Source of the DNA: Acidobacteriota bacterium
Lineage (GTDB): Bacteria > Acidobacteriota > Terriglobia > Terriglobales > Acidobacteriaceae
Assembly: GCA_013288805.1 (NCBI GenBank)
Contig: JABDBE010000018.1
Span: forward strand, 29 to 49,460
Direction of reading: 5' to 3'
Length of the DNA stretch: 49,432 bases
Positions 17,046 to 27,603 of the stretch are shown in pieces. Positions within the stretch are counted from its first letter, which is position 1. Each line of letters opens with the position of its first letter. Position numbers and translations under genes: made by a program. The notes under the pieces are model-generated. The model was not told where the DNA came from and did not search any database. It saw only the letters and a program-made list of their open reading frames with translations.

Positions 17046-17212
17046 ATTCAGCTCTATGATTTCTGAAGTACAGTTTGGGGAGATGTACCGAAAAGCCAAC
17101 GGAAACGTTTCTGGCGTTGCCGTGTTTTAATGGGAATGGCAAGCTGCCTCGGGTGAATTGAGTAGAGGTTCGAACTTGTCACCCTAGATTGCTGAGACGA
17201 GGAGCGCTTCGG

Positions 17213-17923
17213 GTGCATCTAACAGACAAGCCTGTATTAAGGATCGAAGGGCTTAAGAAAGTCTTCCGATCGGGCAAGTCAGATTTAGTGCTCTTTGACA
17301 ATTTATCGTTCCAGGTGGCTAAGGGAGAAATGCTGGCTATCGTCGGCGAGTCGGGTGCGGGCAAGAGTACCTTGCTCCACATCGTCGGCGCTCTTGATCG
17401 AGCTTCTGCAGGTGACGTATACTTCGCCAACTTGCATTTGACTTCGCTTTCGGAGAACGCCGCGGCCGAGTTTCGTAACCGCGAAGTCGGCTTTGTTTGG
17501 CAGTTCCACTATCTGTTGCCGGAGTTCACGGCACTGGAAAATGTGGCCATGCCGCTCCTGCTTCGGGGTCACCCGCGGCAGGAGACACAAGCAGAAGCAT
17601 CGCAGTGGCTCCGTGAGGTCGGATTGGACCAGCGCTCGCATCACCGTTCAGGAGAACTCTCCGGCGGTGAACAACAGCGGGTGGCGCTGGCTCGAGCCTT
17701 GATCACCCAGCCTAAGCTCTTGCTGGCCGATGAGCCAACCGGAGACCTCGATAGCCGTACCGCGGATTCAGTTTTCGAGCTGATCGCCAAGCTCCATCGC
17801 GACTATCAACTCACCTCCCTCATTGCGACCCACAACTTCGCCTTCGCTCGTCGCTGCCAGCGCGTTTTGCGCTTACAGCAAGGCAGGATTGAGGAGGTGG
17901 CACCGGAAACGCTACCCGTGTAG
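17213..17923 (+). CDS. lolD: LolD-type lipoprotein-releasing ABC ATPase
   Basis: 236 aa from GTG at 17213, chosen because GGAG lies eight bases upstream; an earlier TTG at 17189 has no ribosome site. Walker A is at 45-53 (GESGAGKST), the Q-loop segment [16 protein letters not shown] is close to LolD, the signature is [15 protein letters not shown] and Walker B is [13 protein letters not shown] His follows in IATHN. It energises the LolC/E-type permease encoded upstream. Macrolide-exporter ATPases (MacB) are relatives, but the LolC/E neighbour and Q-loop favour LolD. Confidence 0.9.
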   Translation: MHLTDKPVLRIEGLKKVFRSGKSDLVLFDNLSFQVAKGEMLAIVGESGAGKSTLLHIVGALDRASAGDVYFANLHLTSLSENAAAEFRNREVGFVWQFHYLLPEFTALENVAMPLLLRGHPRQETQAEASQWLREVGLDQRSHHRSGELSGGEQQRVALARALITQPKLLLADEPTGDLDSRTADSVFELIAKLHRDYQLTSLIATHNFAFARRCQRVLRLQQGRIEEVAPETLPV

Positions 17924-18309
17924 CACGTCACGGCAATTGACTTTTCGTGCGCGACGTGTCGGAATGAGAGTAGGAGTTGGGTCGCCAGACAATAGCCCCG
18001 AAGGGGCGACAGACAATAGCCCAGGACGAAGTCCTGGGTCAGGTGAAAAAAAATCTAAAGGCACCACTCGGGTCATGAGGATCGCTGAGGTGCACGACGC
18101 CCGCGAAGGTACAAAATGTTGCAACCGCTTGCGGAGAAACGACAATAAGGTGTCTTTGGTAACTGATAACGACGCGCCAAACCTGCGATATAAAGACTGT
18201 AGCGGTTGGCACGCTGATTGCACCATTAACTTAGGGTCAGGGAGTTTCGAGGAGCAGGGCCGCCAGATGGACCTGTTAAGCTCCCCGAGAGCGCGGGGGA
18301 AAGGGCCAT
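17924..18309. other. Spacer between lolD and clpC
   Basis: 386 bp with the tandem hairpin repeat at its start and no supported gene. The remainder should hold the clpC promoter, but I see no convincing -35/-10 pair and no CtsR-type heptad operator. GGGGGAAAGGG just before the clpC ATG probably serves as ribosome site. Confidence 0.5.
17988..18038. repeat. Tandem hairpin repeat (AGACAATAGCCC unit)
   Basis: Two units in tandem, each AGACAATAGCCC followed by a GAA-loop hairpin: GCCCC-GAA-GGGGC (17995-18007) and CCCAGGAC-GAA-GTCCTGGG (18020-18027 with 18031-18038). The period is 23 bp. The stems differ while the linker is identical, and I recall similar elements in acidobacterial intergenic DNA. 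Confidence 0.6.
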
Positions 18310-20757
<2,448 letters not shown>

Positions 20758-20765
20758 AGCAGCAT

Positions 20766-20793
20766 TTAGCGGTTAGCAATTAGCATTTAGCCG
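20766..20793. repeat. Heptameric tandem repeat, four units
   Basis: TTAGCGG, TTAGCAA, TTAGCAT, TTAGCCG in exact 7-bp phase, right after the clpC stop and running into its terminator stem. The reverse complement resembles the tract upstream of the LolC/E gene (15492-15526). Confidence 0.85.
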
Positions 20794-20823
20794 TCGGCTC
20801 CGGGCTGGCGGCTTTTGTTTTTT
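20789..20823 (+). terminator. Rho-independent terminator of clpC
   Basis: AGCCGTCGGC (20789-20798) and GCTGGCGGCT (20804-20813) pair over 10 bp with two wobble pairs and a 5-base loop, followed by TTTTGTTTTTT. Confidence 0.85.
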
Positions 20824-20848
20824 AGGTAATTGAGGTTGGGAGACGGTC

Positions 20849-21268
20849 ATGAGCTTACTGGTTCAGATTCGGAAGCTGGTTTTTGGTGGCGCGGTTTTAT
20901 TTTTCATTGTAATCGACGGCGTTGGGATGCACGCCCAGACTCCCGACCCGCACCAGGTTCCGGTGATGGATGGAGAAGCTGGGCCTTGTTCCGTCGCCTT
21001 CAGCGTTACTGATATTAAGGGCGCGCCGGTTTATGATGCGCGCATCCGCGTGCACATTGCTTATGGGCTTATGAGCGTGCGGCGGCTTGATCTTGAAGCT
21101 GCGACCAATGTCGATGGCAAAACCCAGTTCAAGGGACTGCCGGAAAAAGTAAAAGGCGGGACGCTGATGTTCCGCGCGGTGCAGGGTAAGCGCGAGGGGT
21201 CGGCGGTTTACGATCCGGCGAAGAATTGCGGCGGTCAGCAGAGTTCCATCGTTCTGACCGAGAATTAG
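20849..21268 (+). CDS. Small exported protein with Ig-like/carboxypeptidase-regulatory-like fold
   Basis: 139 aa. GGGAGA six bases upstream supports the ATG at 20849. There is a signal peptide with LVFGGAVLFFIVIDGVGMHA, then a domain with the strand pattern CSVAFSVTDIKGAPVYDARI, NVDGKTQFKGLP and two Cys (CSV and NCGG) that could form a disulfide. The pattern fits a carboxypeptidase-regulatory-like beta-sandwich, as found in acidobacterial secreted proteins. No function can be named. A terminator lies beyond the next repeat region. Confidence 0.6.
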   Translation: MSLLVQIRKLVFGGAVLFFIVIDGVGMHAQTPDPHQVPVMDGEAGPCSVAFSVTDIKGAPVYDARIRVHIAYGLMSVRRLDLEAATNVDGKTQFKGLPEKVKGGTLMFRAVQGKREGSAVYDPAKNCGGQQSSIVLTEN

Positions 21269-21324
21269 CCTTCGGCTTTTGCTGACGTGATTTGTCTTTC
21301 GCTTCGGCGATTTATGAGTCGAGG

Positions 21325-21354
21325 AAAAACCCGCCCAAGCGGAGCTTGGACGGG
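21325..21354 (-). terminator. Terminator of the FG-GAP gene (minus strand)
   Basis: On the minus strand CCCGTCCAAGC-TCC-GCTTGGGCGGG pairs over 11 bp with one mismatch and is followed by TTTTT. It lies about 50 bp past the FG-GAP stop codon. Because the stem is symmetric it could also stop transcription coming from the small exported gene. Confidence 0.6.
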
Positions 21355-21401
21355 GCACCCTTGAGAGTGAGGTGAAACGCTAATGCTCCGGGCTACCCGC
21401 C

Positions 21402-22844
21402 TTACTTCTGTATGTACACGGCATTACCGACGCCGGTGCCGACCATCACAAAATCCAGCAGCCCATCAGAATTGAAATCTCCCACCACGATTCCTTTGTC
21501 AGCGCCACCGTTTTCGGGGAGACTTATCTTTCTCGCTTCCTGGAATGTGCCGTCCCCATTTCCCCAGAACACAGCGAACTGGGCATTCGGCCCCTGCGTC
21601 GTTAAGGCGACGAGGTCCGTTTTGCCGTCCGAGTTGAAGTCCCCCGCCGTAAAGCCGAACGCGGCTCCCGCCCCAAAATCGGTCGAATAGTACACCGGTG
21701 GCTGAAAGCCTCCGTCGCCATTGCCCAGCAAAATCCCGATCCGGCCAGCATGATCGTCGCAGAAAGCAATATCGGCGTTCCCGTCACTGTTGAAGTCATT
21801 CACAAGAAGCGTTGGTCCAGAAGCGCAGCTGGCATATTGCTTGTCAGTCGCGATGCGACGAGCCTTCTGGAAAGTCCCGTCGCCGTTTCCGAGAAAGATA
21901 TAAAGCCCCGTGCCATATTCGGCTACTAGGTCCAGCTTGCCATCGCCATTGAAGTCGGCCTCCACCAAGTCTCCTCCTCCCTTGCTGAAGTTCCCTACCT
22001 TCTTGAACGTTCCATCCCCATTCCCATGAAACACGCTGCCGCCAGAAATCCCTCCGTCGTCGCTGCTCGCGAAGTCGAGATCGCCGTCGGAATCAAAGTC
22101 TCCTACAACGAATCCCCTAGCGAAATCGTTTATGAGATAGTCAAAACGCGGCAGCCCTCGAAACTTCTTGTCTCCCTCTCCAAGGAGTACCTTGAGGTAG
22201 GTTGGCGGCTCGCCAATCTTCGGCCCCACGCCGAAAACCAGATCGAGCCTCCCCTCGTTGTTGAAGTCCCCCGGGGCGATGCCAGCATTCGCAAAATAGC
22301 CTCCACCGATGATTGTCGCGGCCTGAAACGTGCCGTCTCCATTGCCGCGATTCAGAGCCACGGTCCCAGATCCCTCGCCTGTGACTAGGTCAAGCTTGCC
22401 GTCACCATAAATGTCGGCCGTGATCGTGTAGAAAGCATCAAGAACATAAACTCTCGGCTCGTCGACCACCATCGTCTTGGTCGGCTTGTGCACTTCCACG
22501 ATGGCGTAACCCGCACTGGAAACGCCTCCGCCCGGTGGAGGATTGGTCACGGTGATGTATCCCGCTGCTGCAGTCGCAACATCCGAAGCGAGAATTTGCG
22601 CTTGCAATTCTCTGGCTGAGATGAAGGTGGTGGAACGCGGGCTGCGATTCCAATTCACTACCGCGCCCGATACAAAGTTCGCTCCGTAGACTTTGAGCGT
22701 GAATGCTCCGCTGCCGGGAACGACTGCCTGGGGAACTACGGGACCGACTACCGTCGGAATGGGATTGTTTGCCAGGGCAGACGACAGACAGGTCAGCAGA
22801 ATGATTGCCGGGACAATCTGTCGGAGACGGGAGTCGAATTTCAT
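21402..22844 (-). CDS. Exported TIG/IPT and FG-GAP repeat protein
   Basis: 480 aa from ATG at 22844; the frame is open further upstream, but the signal peptide (KFDSRLRQIVPAIILLTCLS) starts there. Residues about 30-115 form a TIG/IPT Ig-like domain (VYGANFVSGAVVNWNRS). Then come six to seven FG-GAP/VCBS repeats of the form GDFNSDGKTDLVAL with GNGDGTFQ between them, spaced about 55 aa. The Asp-rich loops of such repeats bind calcium and make an integrin-like propeller. It is probably a secreted or surface protein for adhesion or sugar binding; the ligand is unknown. Confidence 0.9.
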   Translation of the reverse strand: MKFDSRLRQIVPAIILLTCLSSALANNPIPTVVGPVVPQAVVPGSGAFTLKVYGANFVSGAVVNWNRSPRSTTFISARELQAQILASDVATAAAGYITVTNPPPGGGVSSAGYAIVEVHKPTKTMVVDEPRVYVLDAFYTITADIYGDGKLDLVTGEGSGTVALNRGNGDGTFQAATIIGGGYFANAGIAPGDFNNEGRLDLVFGVGPKIGEPPTYLKVLLGEGDKKFRGLPRFDYLINDFARGFVVGDFDSDGDLDFASSDDGGISGGSVFHGNGDGTFKKVGNFSKGGGDLVEADFNGDGKLDLVAEYGTGLYIFLGNGDGTFQKARRIATDKQYASCASGPTLLVNDFNSDGNADIAFCDDHAGRIGILLGNGDGGFQPPVYYSTDFGAGAAFGFTAGDFNSDGKTDLVALTTQGPNAQFAVFWGNGDGTFQEARKISLPENGGADKGIVVGDFNSDGLLDFVMVGTGVGNAVYIQK

Positions 22845-22966
22845 GGGGTGGCGCGTTAGTTGCCGTTGGCCATGGTATCCCGGTTTCCAGTGATTTCGTA
22901 GTGTCTTATGGTTGGAGCTGTTCTTCTCCGGGGGTGGTCGCAAGGCACGGCTCGCCTCGGGGTTTT

Positions 22967-23052
22967 TGCAGTTCGTCTTTCGCCCCCTGGGGCTTGATAG
23001 GCCTCGTTTTTCACCTACGGCTTGCGCTGTCGGCTGCATTCTTTCGCCCTTG
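22967..23052. repeat. Dispersed intergenic repeat (GCCC-GAAAG-aatgcagc type)
   Basis: On the minus strand it holds GGGCGAAAGAATGCAGCC and, 60 bp on, GGGGGCGAAAGACGAACTGC, two diverged copies with CTTGCGC/GCAAG hairpins between. It looks like a relative of the 17988-18038 element. Function and copy number are unknown. Confidence 0.45.
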
Positions 23053-23075
23053 GTTGCCACCCACGTCGCTTACAT

Positions 23076-23426
23076 TTATTGCAGCAGGTCCAGGGTCTTG
23101 CAGGTTCGGGTAATAGTTTCGCGTTCTTCTGGAGTTAACTCTGTGAACTCGAATCCGTAGCGGTAGCCGGTCTGGTTCCGGACGACGCCCTTCACCTTAA
23201 TGGGAGTAGTGGCAATGGGAACGGAAAACTGGAGGGCGACGGAGGTGCCGACGTCCCAGCCCGCGACGAATATTCCTCCCATTCCTCCTTCGTTGATATT
23301 TAAAGAGCGGCCGCGCATCTCACGGTGTTCCGGGCCGAGAATGCCGACTCTCAGTTCGGTTTCGAGTTCGTATCTTGGAAAGCGGCGGCTGTTGATGGTG
23401 CGTTCGGGTTGTTGGGGATGATCCAT
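23076..23426 (-). CDS. PilZ domain protein
   Basis: 116 aa from the ATG at 23426; the frame is open further upstream with low-complexity sequence. The PilZ pattern is visible: RRFPR (R14-R18) and then SLNINEGGMGG (41-51), where the consensus is (D/N)xSxxG. The Ser of that motif is Asn here, and the Arg pair is present, so c-di-GMP binding is possible but reduced affinity cannot be excluded. The gene stands alone after murC on the same strand; what it controls is not shown by the context. Confidence 0.8.
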   Translation of the reverse strand: MDHPQQPERTINSRRFPRYELETELRVGILGPEHREMRGRSLNINEGGMGGIFVAGWDVGTSVALQFSVPIATTPIKVKGVVRNQTGYRYGFEFTELTPEERETITRTCKTLDLLQ

Positions 23427-23670
23427 AGGGCAAGAATTATTTTCACACTTTATGGCGGCCGACGGTCGGGTTTCGCCGGATTGTTCGGAATTCGGAACAG
23501 CACTGAGGTATATGGCTCGCGTTTTCCCGAATCGGTGCAAGGCGCGTGAATGGTGAAAACCTTGTCAAGTCCCCCTCGAAGTCAAGTTTCACGCAAGCGC
23601 CCGATTCCATCCAGAAAGTAAGTTCAAAAGCATGGCATAGTTACCCTAATGAAGGCCGCTGAGAGCGCAA

Positions 23671-23707
23671 GGTCCCTCCACTTCGCTTCGCTCCGGTCGG
23701 GATGACA
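23671..23707. repeat. Dispersed GTCATCCCGA-type repeat after murC
   Basis: On the minus strand GTCATCCCGACCGGAGCGAA continues into AGCGAAGTGGAGGGACC. It lies about 20 bp beyond the murC stop and shares its core with the element at 36312-36386. Confidence 0.6.
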
Positions 23708-23728
23708 GAGTTATTTCGCAAACTTGAG

Positions 23729-25165
23729 TTATTCAGGGGAGGTTGTCGCCAGGGAAATTGGCGCGGGAGCCTGTTGTTGAGCTTGCAGTTTTTCGAGAAT
23801 CATTGGGCCGAGTTGGGAGACCGTGCCTGCGCCCAGAGTCAGGATCATGTCTCCCTCGTGCGCTGCGGCGACGACTGCTTCCGCGGCGGCGGCGAAAGAC
23901 GGGGCGTAGCGGGCTTCGTGTTCTCCTGCTTCTTGAATGTGCTGGGCCAAGGCTTCTCCGGTGATTCCTTCGATCGGCGGTTCGCTGGCGGCGTAGATGT
24001 CGAGGATGAACAGAGTGTCGGCATCACGGAACGCGTGGGCGAATTCATCCATGAGTAATTGGGTGCGGGTGTAACGATGCGGCTGGAAGACGACGTGGAT
24101 CTTGCGGAATCCGCACTGGCGGGCGGCTGCGAGGGTGGCACGGACTTCGGTGGGATGGTGGCCGTAATCGTCGATGACGGTGACGCCGGAGGCCTCGCCT
24201 CGCAATTGGAAGCGGCGATCCACTCCGCGGAAGTTTTCTAGCGCGGCGCGGATCTGGTCCACCTTGATATCGAGGCCGACTCCCACGGCAATCGCCGCTG
24301 TAGCGTTGAGGATGTTGTGTAGGCCGGGCACGTGCAGGCGAAACTCGCCGAGAGCCTTCTGTTTAAAGGTTACGTCGAAGAGGCTGATCGGCCGGTAATC
24401 TCCGGGGTTGCGCTCGGACTTTCCAGGCTTAATGTGAAAGTCGGAGCCGCGACGCGTGCCGTAGGTGACGGTGCGGCGCTGAATCTGGGGGAGCATACGG
24501 CGCAGCAGGGGATCGTCGTTGCAGACAACGACCATGCCGTAGAAAGGGACGCGATCCATGAAATCGAGGAAGGCGCGTTTGACGTTGCGCATGTTGCGAT
24601 AGCAGTCCATGTGTTCGCGATCGATGTTGGTGACGACCGCGAGAATGGGTGAAAGTTTGAGGAACGAGCGGTCGCTCTCGTCGGCCTCGGCCACCAGATA
24701 TTGGGATTTGCCGAGGCGGGCGTTCGATCCGAGGGCGTCGACGCGTCCGCCAACGACTACGGTGGGATCGAGCCCGCCTCCGGCGAGCACAGCCGCGACC
24801 ATAGAAGTCGTGGTGGTTTTGCCGTGCATTCCGGCAATGGCGATGCCGTATTTTAGGCGCATCAGTTCGGCCAGCATTTCGGCGCGTTGGATGACGGGGA
24901 TGTGCAGGGCATGAGCCTCGGAGATTTCTGGATTGTCGGGCACAATAGCCGAACTCGCGACGACTACGTCGGCTCCGGCAATGTTTTCCGGGCGGTGCCC
25001 TTCAAAAACATCGGCGCCGAGGCTGGCTAGGCGTTGGGTGACGGCTGAGCTCTTGAGGTCGGATCCGGAAACCTTGTAGCCGAGGTTCAGCAGCACCTCG
25101 GCGATGCCGCTCATGCCGATGCCTCCGATACCGACGAAATGAATGCGTTGGATTTTGGCGAACAT
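23729..25165 (-). CDS. murC: UDP-N-acetylmuramate-L-alanine ligase
   Basis: 478 aa. The N-terminal nucleotide-sugar domain starts FVGIGGIGMSG (about 10-20); the ATP P-loop is at 112-120 (GMHGKTTTT); TNIDREHMD and the late DDYGHHPTEV block with FQPHRYTRT are typical of MurC. It adds L-Ala to UDP-MurNAc in the cytoplasm, the first amino-acid step of the stem peptide. It is the last gene of the dcw cluster in this window; the following repeat and unrelated genes mark the cluster boundary. Confidence 0.97.
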   Translation of the reverse strand: MFAKIQRIHFVGIGGIGMSGIAEVLLNLGYKVSGSDLKSSAVTQRLASLGADVFEGHRPENIAGADVVVASSAIVPDNPEISEAHALHIPVIQRAEMLAELMRLKYGIAIAGMHGKTTTTSMVAAVLAGGGLDPTVVVGGRVDALGSNARLGKSQYLVAEADESDRSFLKLSPILAVVTNIDREHMDCYRNMRNVKRAFLDFMDRVPFYGMVVVCNDDPLLRRMLPQIQRRTVTYGTRRGSDFHIKPGKSERNPGDYRPISLFDVTFKQKALGEFRLHVPGLHNILNATAAIAVGVGLDIKVDQIRAALENFRGVDRRFQLRGEASGVTVIDDYGHHPTEVRATLAAARQCGFRKIHVVFQPHRYTRTQLLMDEFAHAFRDADTLFILDIYAASEPPIEGITGEALAQHIQEAGEHEARYAPSFAAAAEAVVAAAHEGDMILTLGAGTVSQLGPMILEKLQAQQQAPAPISLATTSPE

Positions 25166-25181
25166 TTTAGGTCAACTGCTT

Positions 25182-25246
25182 GGCCACGGATTTACACGGA
25201 TGAACGGGGATCTAAAAGAAAAATTAATCCGTTTAATCTGTGGCTA
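25182..25246. repeat. Dispersed inverted repeat (GGCCACGGATT type) in the murG-murC gap
   Basis: The left arm GGCCACGGATTTACACGGAT (25182-25201) and the right arm ending ATCTGTGGCTAG (to 25246) form an imperfect inverted repeat. The right end overlaps the TAG stop of murG. The same family is at 35539-35618. Confidence 0.7.
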
Positions 25247-26314
25247 GTTTCTTATCCTCGCTAGTCGCGCTGCCATGACCCCTATGTCGCGCGCGGCGTT
25301 TGGGTGCGATAGCTTGCGGGCCGCGTCGCCCATCTTTTCTAGCCGCGATGGATCGGTGAGTAGCTCGCTAACTGCGTCTACTAGACTTTCGCTTGTCAGC
25401 CTTGACTCTTCTAACATCACCGCGGCGCCTGCCCGCTCCAGAGCTTCCGCGTTGCGCTTCTGATGATCGTCGGCGGCGCGCGGAAAAGGCACGAAAACTG
25501 CTGGCTTCCCTGCTGCCGTCACTTCCGCCACGGTGCTCGCTCCCGATCGGCAAATCAGCAAATCCGCCCGGGCAAATGCAGCGGGCATGTCATCGATGAA
25601 ACGGTACGCTTCCACTGAGCCGCCCAAATTCGCGTAGGCCGCTTGAGCGTCATTATAGTCACGTTCGCCGGTTTGATGGACGATGTGAATTCCGGGCACA
25701 CGCCGGCGCAGCGAGGGCACTGAATCCATGACACCCTGGTTGATGGCGTGGGCGCCCTGGCTTCCACCGAAGACTAGCAGTGTCTTCGTATTGTTAGGAT
25801 GCTGTTCGGCGATCTGGAAAAAGGCCTCGCGAACTGGAACGCCGGTTACTTCGCAACGACGAAAATAACGTCCGGTTTCGGCGAAGTGCACGGCGGCAGC
25901 GGAAACCAGCGGTGCTACCAGGCGATTGGCGAATCCGGGAACGAAGTTCGGCTCGAATACGAGCGTGGGAATTCGGCGCAATATCGCAGCCAGCATCGCC
26001 GGGCCAGAGGCGTATCCGCCTACGCCGATCACGACGTCGGGCCGGAACTCGGAAAGGATGCGGCTTGAATCCCAAACCGCTCGGGGAAGATCGAAGATTG
26101 TTTTCAGCCGGGTCGTGAGGCTGACTCGGTTCAAGGCGCCGACCTGGACTAGCCTTAAGTCAAATCCTGCGGCAGGGACTAAACGGTTCTCGATTCCTCT
26201 GGCCGTGCCGATGAACAGGACGTCGGCAGAATAATCTTTTTGGAGTTGTTGAGCGATGGCGAGAGCAGGGATCACGTGTCCGCCGGTCCCGCCTCCTGCC
26301 AGAATGGCCCGCAT
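25244..26314 (-). CDS. murG: UDP-GlcNAc:lipid I GlcNAc transferase
   Basis: 356 aa from ATG at 26314, where the conserved start [20 protein letters not shown] lies; the frame is open further upstream. The GGGTGGH loop, GVGGYASGP and a C-terminal GGSQGA and [12 protein letters not shown] donor site are present. It makes lipid II on the cytoplasmic face of the membrane. The stop codon sits inside a dispersed repeat. Confidence 0.97.
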   Translation of the reverse strand: MRAILAGGGTGGHVIPALAIAQQLQKDYSADVLFIGTARGIENRLVPAAGFDLRLVQVGALNRVSLTTRLKTIFDLPRAVWDSSRILSEFRPDVVIGVGGYASGPAMLAAILRRIPTLVFEPNFVPGFANRLVAPLVSAAAVHFAETGRYFRRCEVTGVPVREAFFQIAEQHPNNTKTLLVFGGSQGAHAINQGVMDSVPSLRRRVPGIHIVHQTGERDYNDAQAAYANLGGSVEAYRFIDDMPAAFARADLLICRSGASTVAEVTAAGKPAVFVPFPRAADDHQKRNAEALERAGAAVMLEESRLTSESLVDAVSELLTDPSRLEKMGDAARKLSHPNAARDIGVMAARLARIRN

Positions 26315-26441
26315 GCAGTGACTATAAACTGGATCGGGCATTTGAAAGGTAGCTGAGGTTAACCCTTTAGCTCCGTTGAGGCGCGGCACATGCGGCTGAG
26401 ATTCGCTGAACTGGGCAGCGGGGGCGGCTGTCCCTACGTAG

Positions 26442-27533
26442 TTAGTCGGCTTGCTTGGAAATGTTCAGGAGCACTCCGATGCAGGCCAGGGTTACGAGCA
26501 AAGATGAGCCGCCGTACGAAACCAGCGGCAGCGGGATCCCTTTGGTGGGCATCAGGCCGAGCACCACGCTGATGTTGATGAAGGCTTGTACGACGATCAT
26601 GCTGGTGATTCCGACCGCGAGGAAGCGTCCGAACATGTCTTGCGTGCGCAAAGCGGTGCGAACGCCGCGCCAGAGGTAGATGGCGAATAGCAGCACAATA
26701 ACCAGCGCGCCCACCAACCCCAGTTCCTCCGCGGTCACAGCGAAAATGAAGTCGGTGTGGGGTTCGGGCAGATAGAAAAGTTTCTGCTTGCCCTCCATCA
26801 GACCAACACCTGTGATGCCGCCAGTGCTCACCGCAATCAGGGATTGAATGATGTGAAAGCCGCGGCCTTGCGGGTCGGAATAAGGATCGAGAAACGCGAG
26901 AATGCGGGCGCGCCGATAGGCCACATGGAAGATCAGGAAATATAGTGGCAATAGAGAGGCTAAGAATGCGTAACCGAGATAGCGCAAATCGAGTCCAGCT
27001 ACGAACAAGACGCAGCCTGTAATTGCGGCGCAAGCGATTGCAGTCCCGAGATCAGGTTGAAAGACGATCAAAGCGATGAAGACCAAGGTTGGAACGGCTG
27101 CGGGCAGAACCGTGTTGCGCCAATCCTTCATCGATTTCGTGCGGCTCTCGAGGAAGAATGCCAGAAACAAAATCAGCGCCGGTTTAGCCATTTCTGAGGG
27201 CTGAAAAGAGAGTGGGCCCAAGTGAAACCAACGATGCGTATGGTGAGCGCGATCGAGGAAAAAGACCGAGATCAGCAAAAGGGTGGTCACGCCGAGCAAT
27301 GAGAAAACGACAGCCGGATGCTTATACCGGCGGTAATCGATATTCATCGCCAGCACCATGGCCAGAATCCCGGCGGCCGCCCAGCCCAACTGGCGCAGTA
27401 GAAAGAAATATCCCGAGCCGTAGCGCTCCTTGGCCATAACCGCGGACGCGCTGAAGACCATCACCAGCCCTACGAAGATCAAGAGCAGAGTCACGGTAAA
27501 CAGCCAACTGTCGACACTAACGCGCTTCGCCAT
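26442..27533 (-). CDS. ftsW: Septal peptidoglycan glycosyltransferase FtsW (SEDS family)
   Basis: 363 aa with about ten TM helices. SEDS blocks are visible: [20 protein letters not shown], the central FQPDLGTA, and the C-terminal [16 protein letters not shown]. FtsW polymerises lipid II together with FtsI at the division site. Its place between murD and murG is the usual dcw order. Upstream lies a spacer with a CACGGAGACACGG repeat. Confidence 0.95.
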   Translation of the reverse strand: MAKRVSVDSWLFTVTLLLIFVGLVMVFSASAVMAKERYGSGYFFLLRQLGWAAAGILAMVLAMNIDYRRYKHPAVVFSLLGVTTLLLISVFFLDRAHHTHRWFHLGPLSFQPSEMAKPALILFLAFFLESRTKSMKDWRNTVLPAAVPTLVFIALIVFQPDLGTAIACAAITGCVLFVAGLDLRYLGYAFLASLLPLYFLIFHVAYRRARILAFLDPYSDPQGRGFHIIQSLIAVSTGGITGVGLMEGKQKLFYLPEPHTDFIFAVTAEELGLVGALVIVLLFAIYLWRGVRTALRTQDMFGRFLAVGITSMIVVQAFINISVVLGLMPTKGIPLPLVSYGGSSLLVTLACIGVLLNISKQAD

Positions 27534-27546
27534 GGAGAGGATTTCA

Positions 27547-27581
27547 TTTCACCACGGAGACACGGATGCACGCAGGCTTTT
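27547..27581. repeat. Dispersed ACCACGGAGACACGGA-type repeat
   Basis: ACCACGGAGACACGGATGCA in the murD-ftsW gap. It resembles the CCACGGAT elements at 25182 and 35539 and the AACCACAAAGGACAC element at 16855. Confidence 0.45.
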
Positions 27582-27603
27582 CGTGAAGGATTTCGCGAGA
27601 GGC

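Noticed and set aside
17166..17180. GGTTCGAAC resembling a tRNA T-loop
   Set aside because: No acceptor stem or anticodon arm can be drawn around it.
17988..18038. Possible CRISPR array
   Set aside because: Only two units with a 23-bp period and hairpin content; no spacers of constant length and no cas genes.
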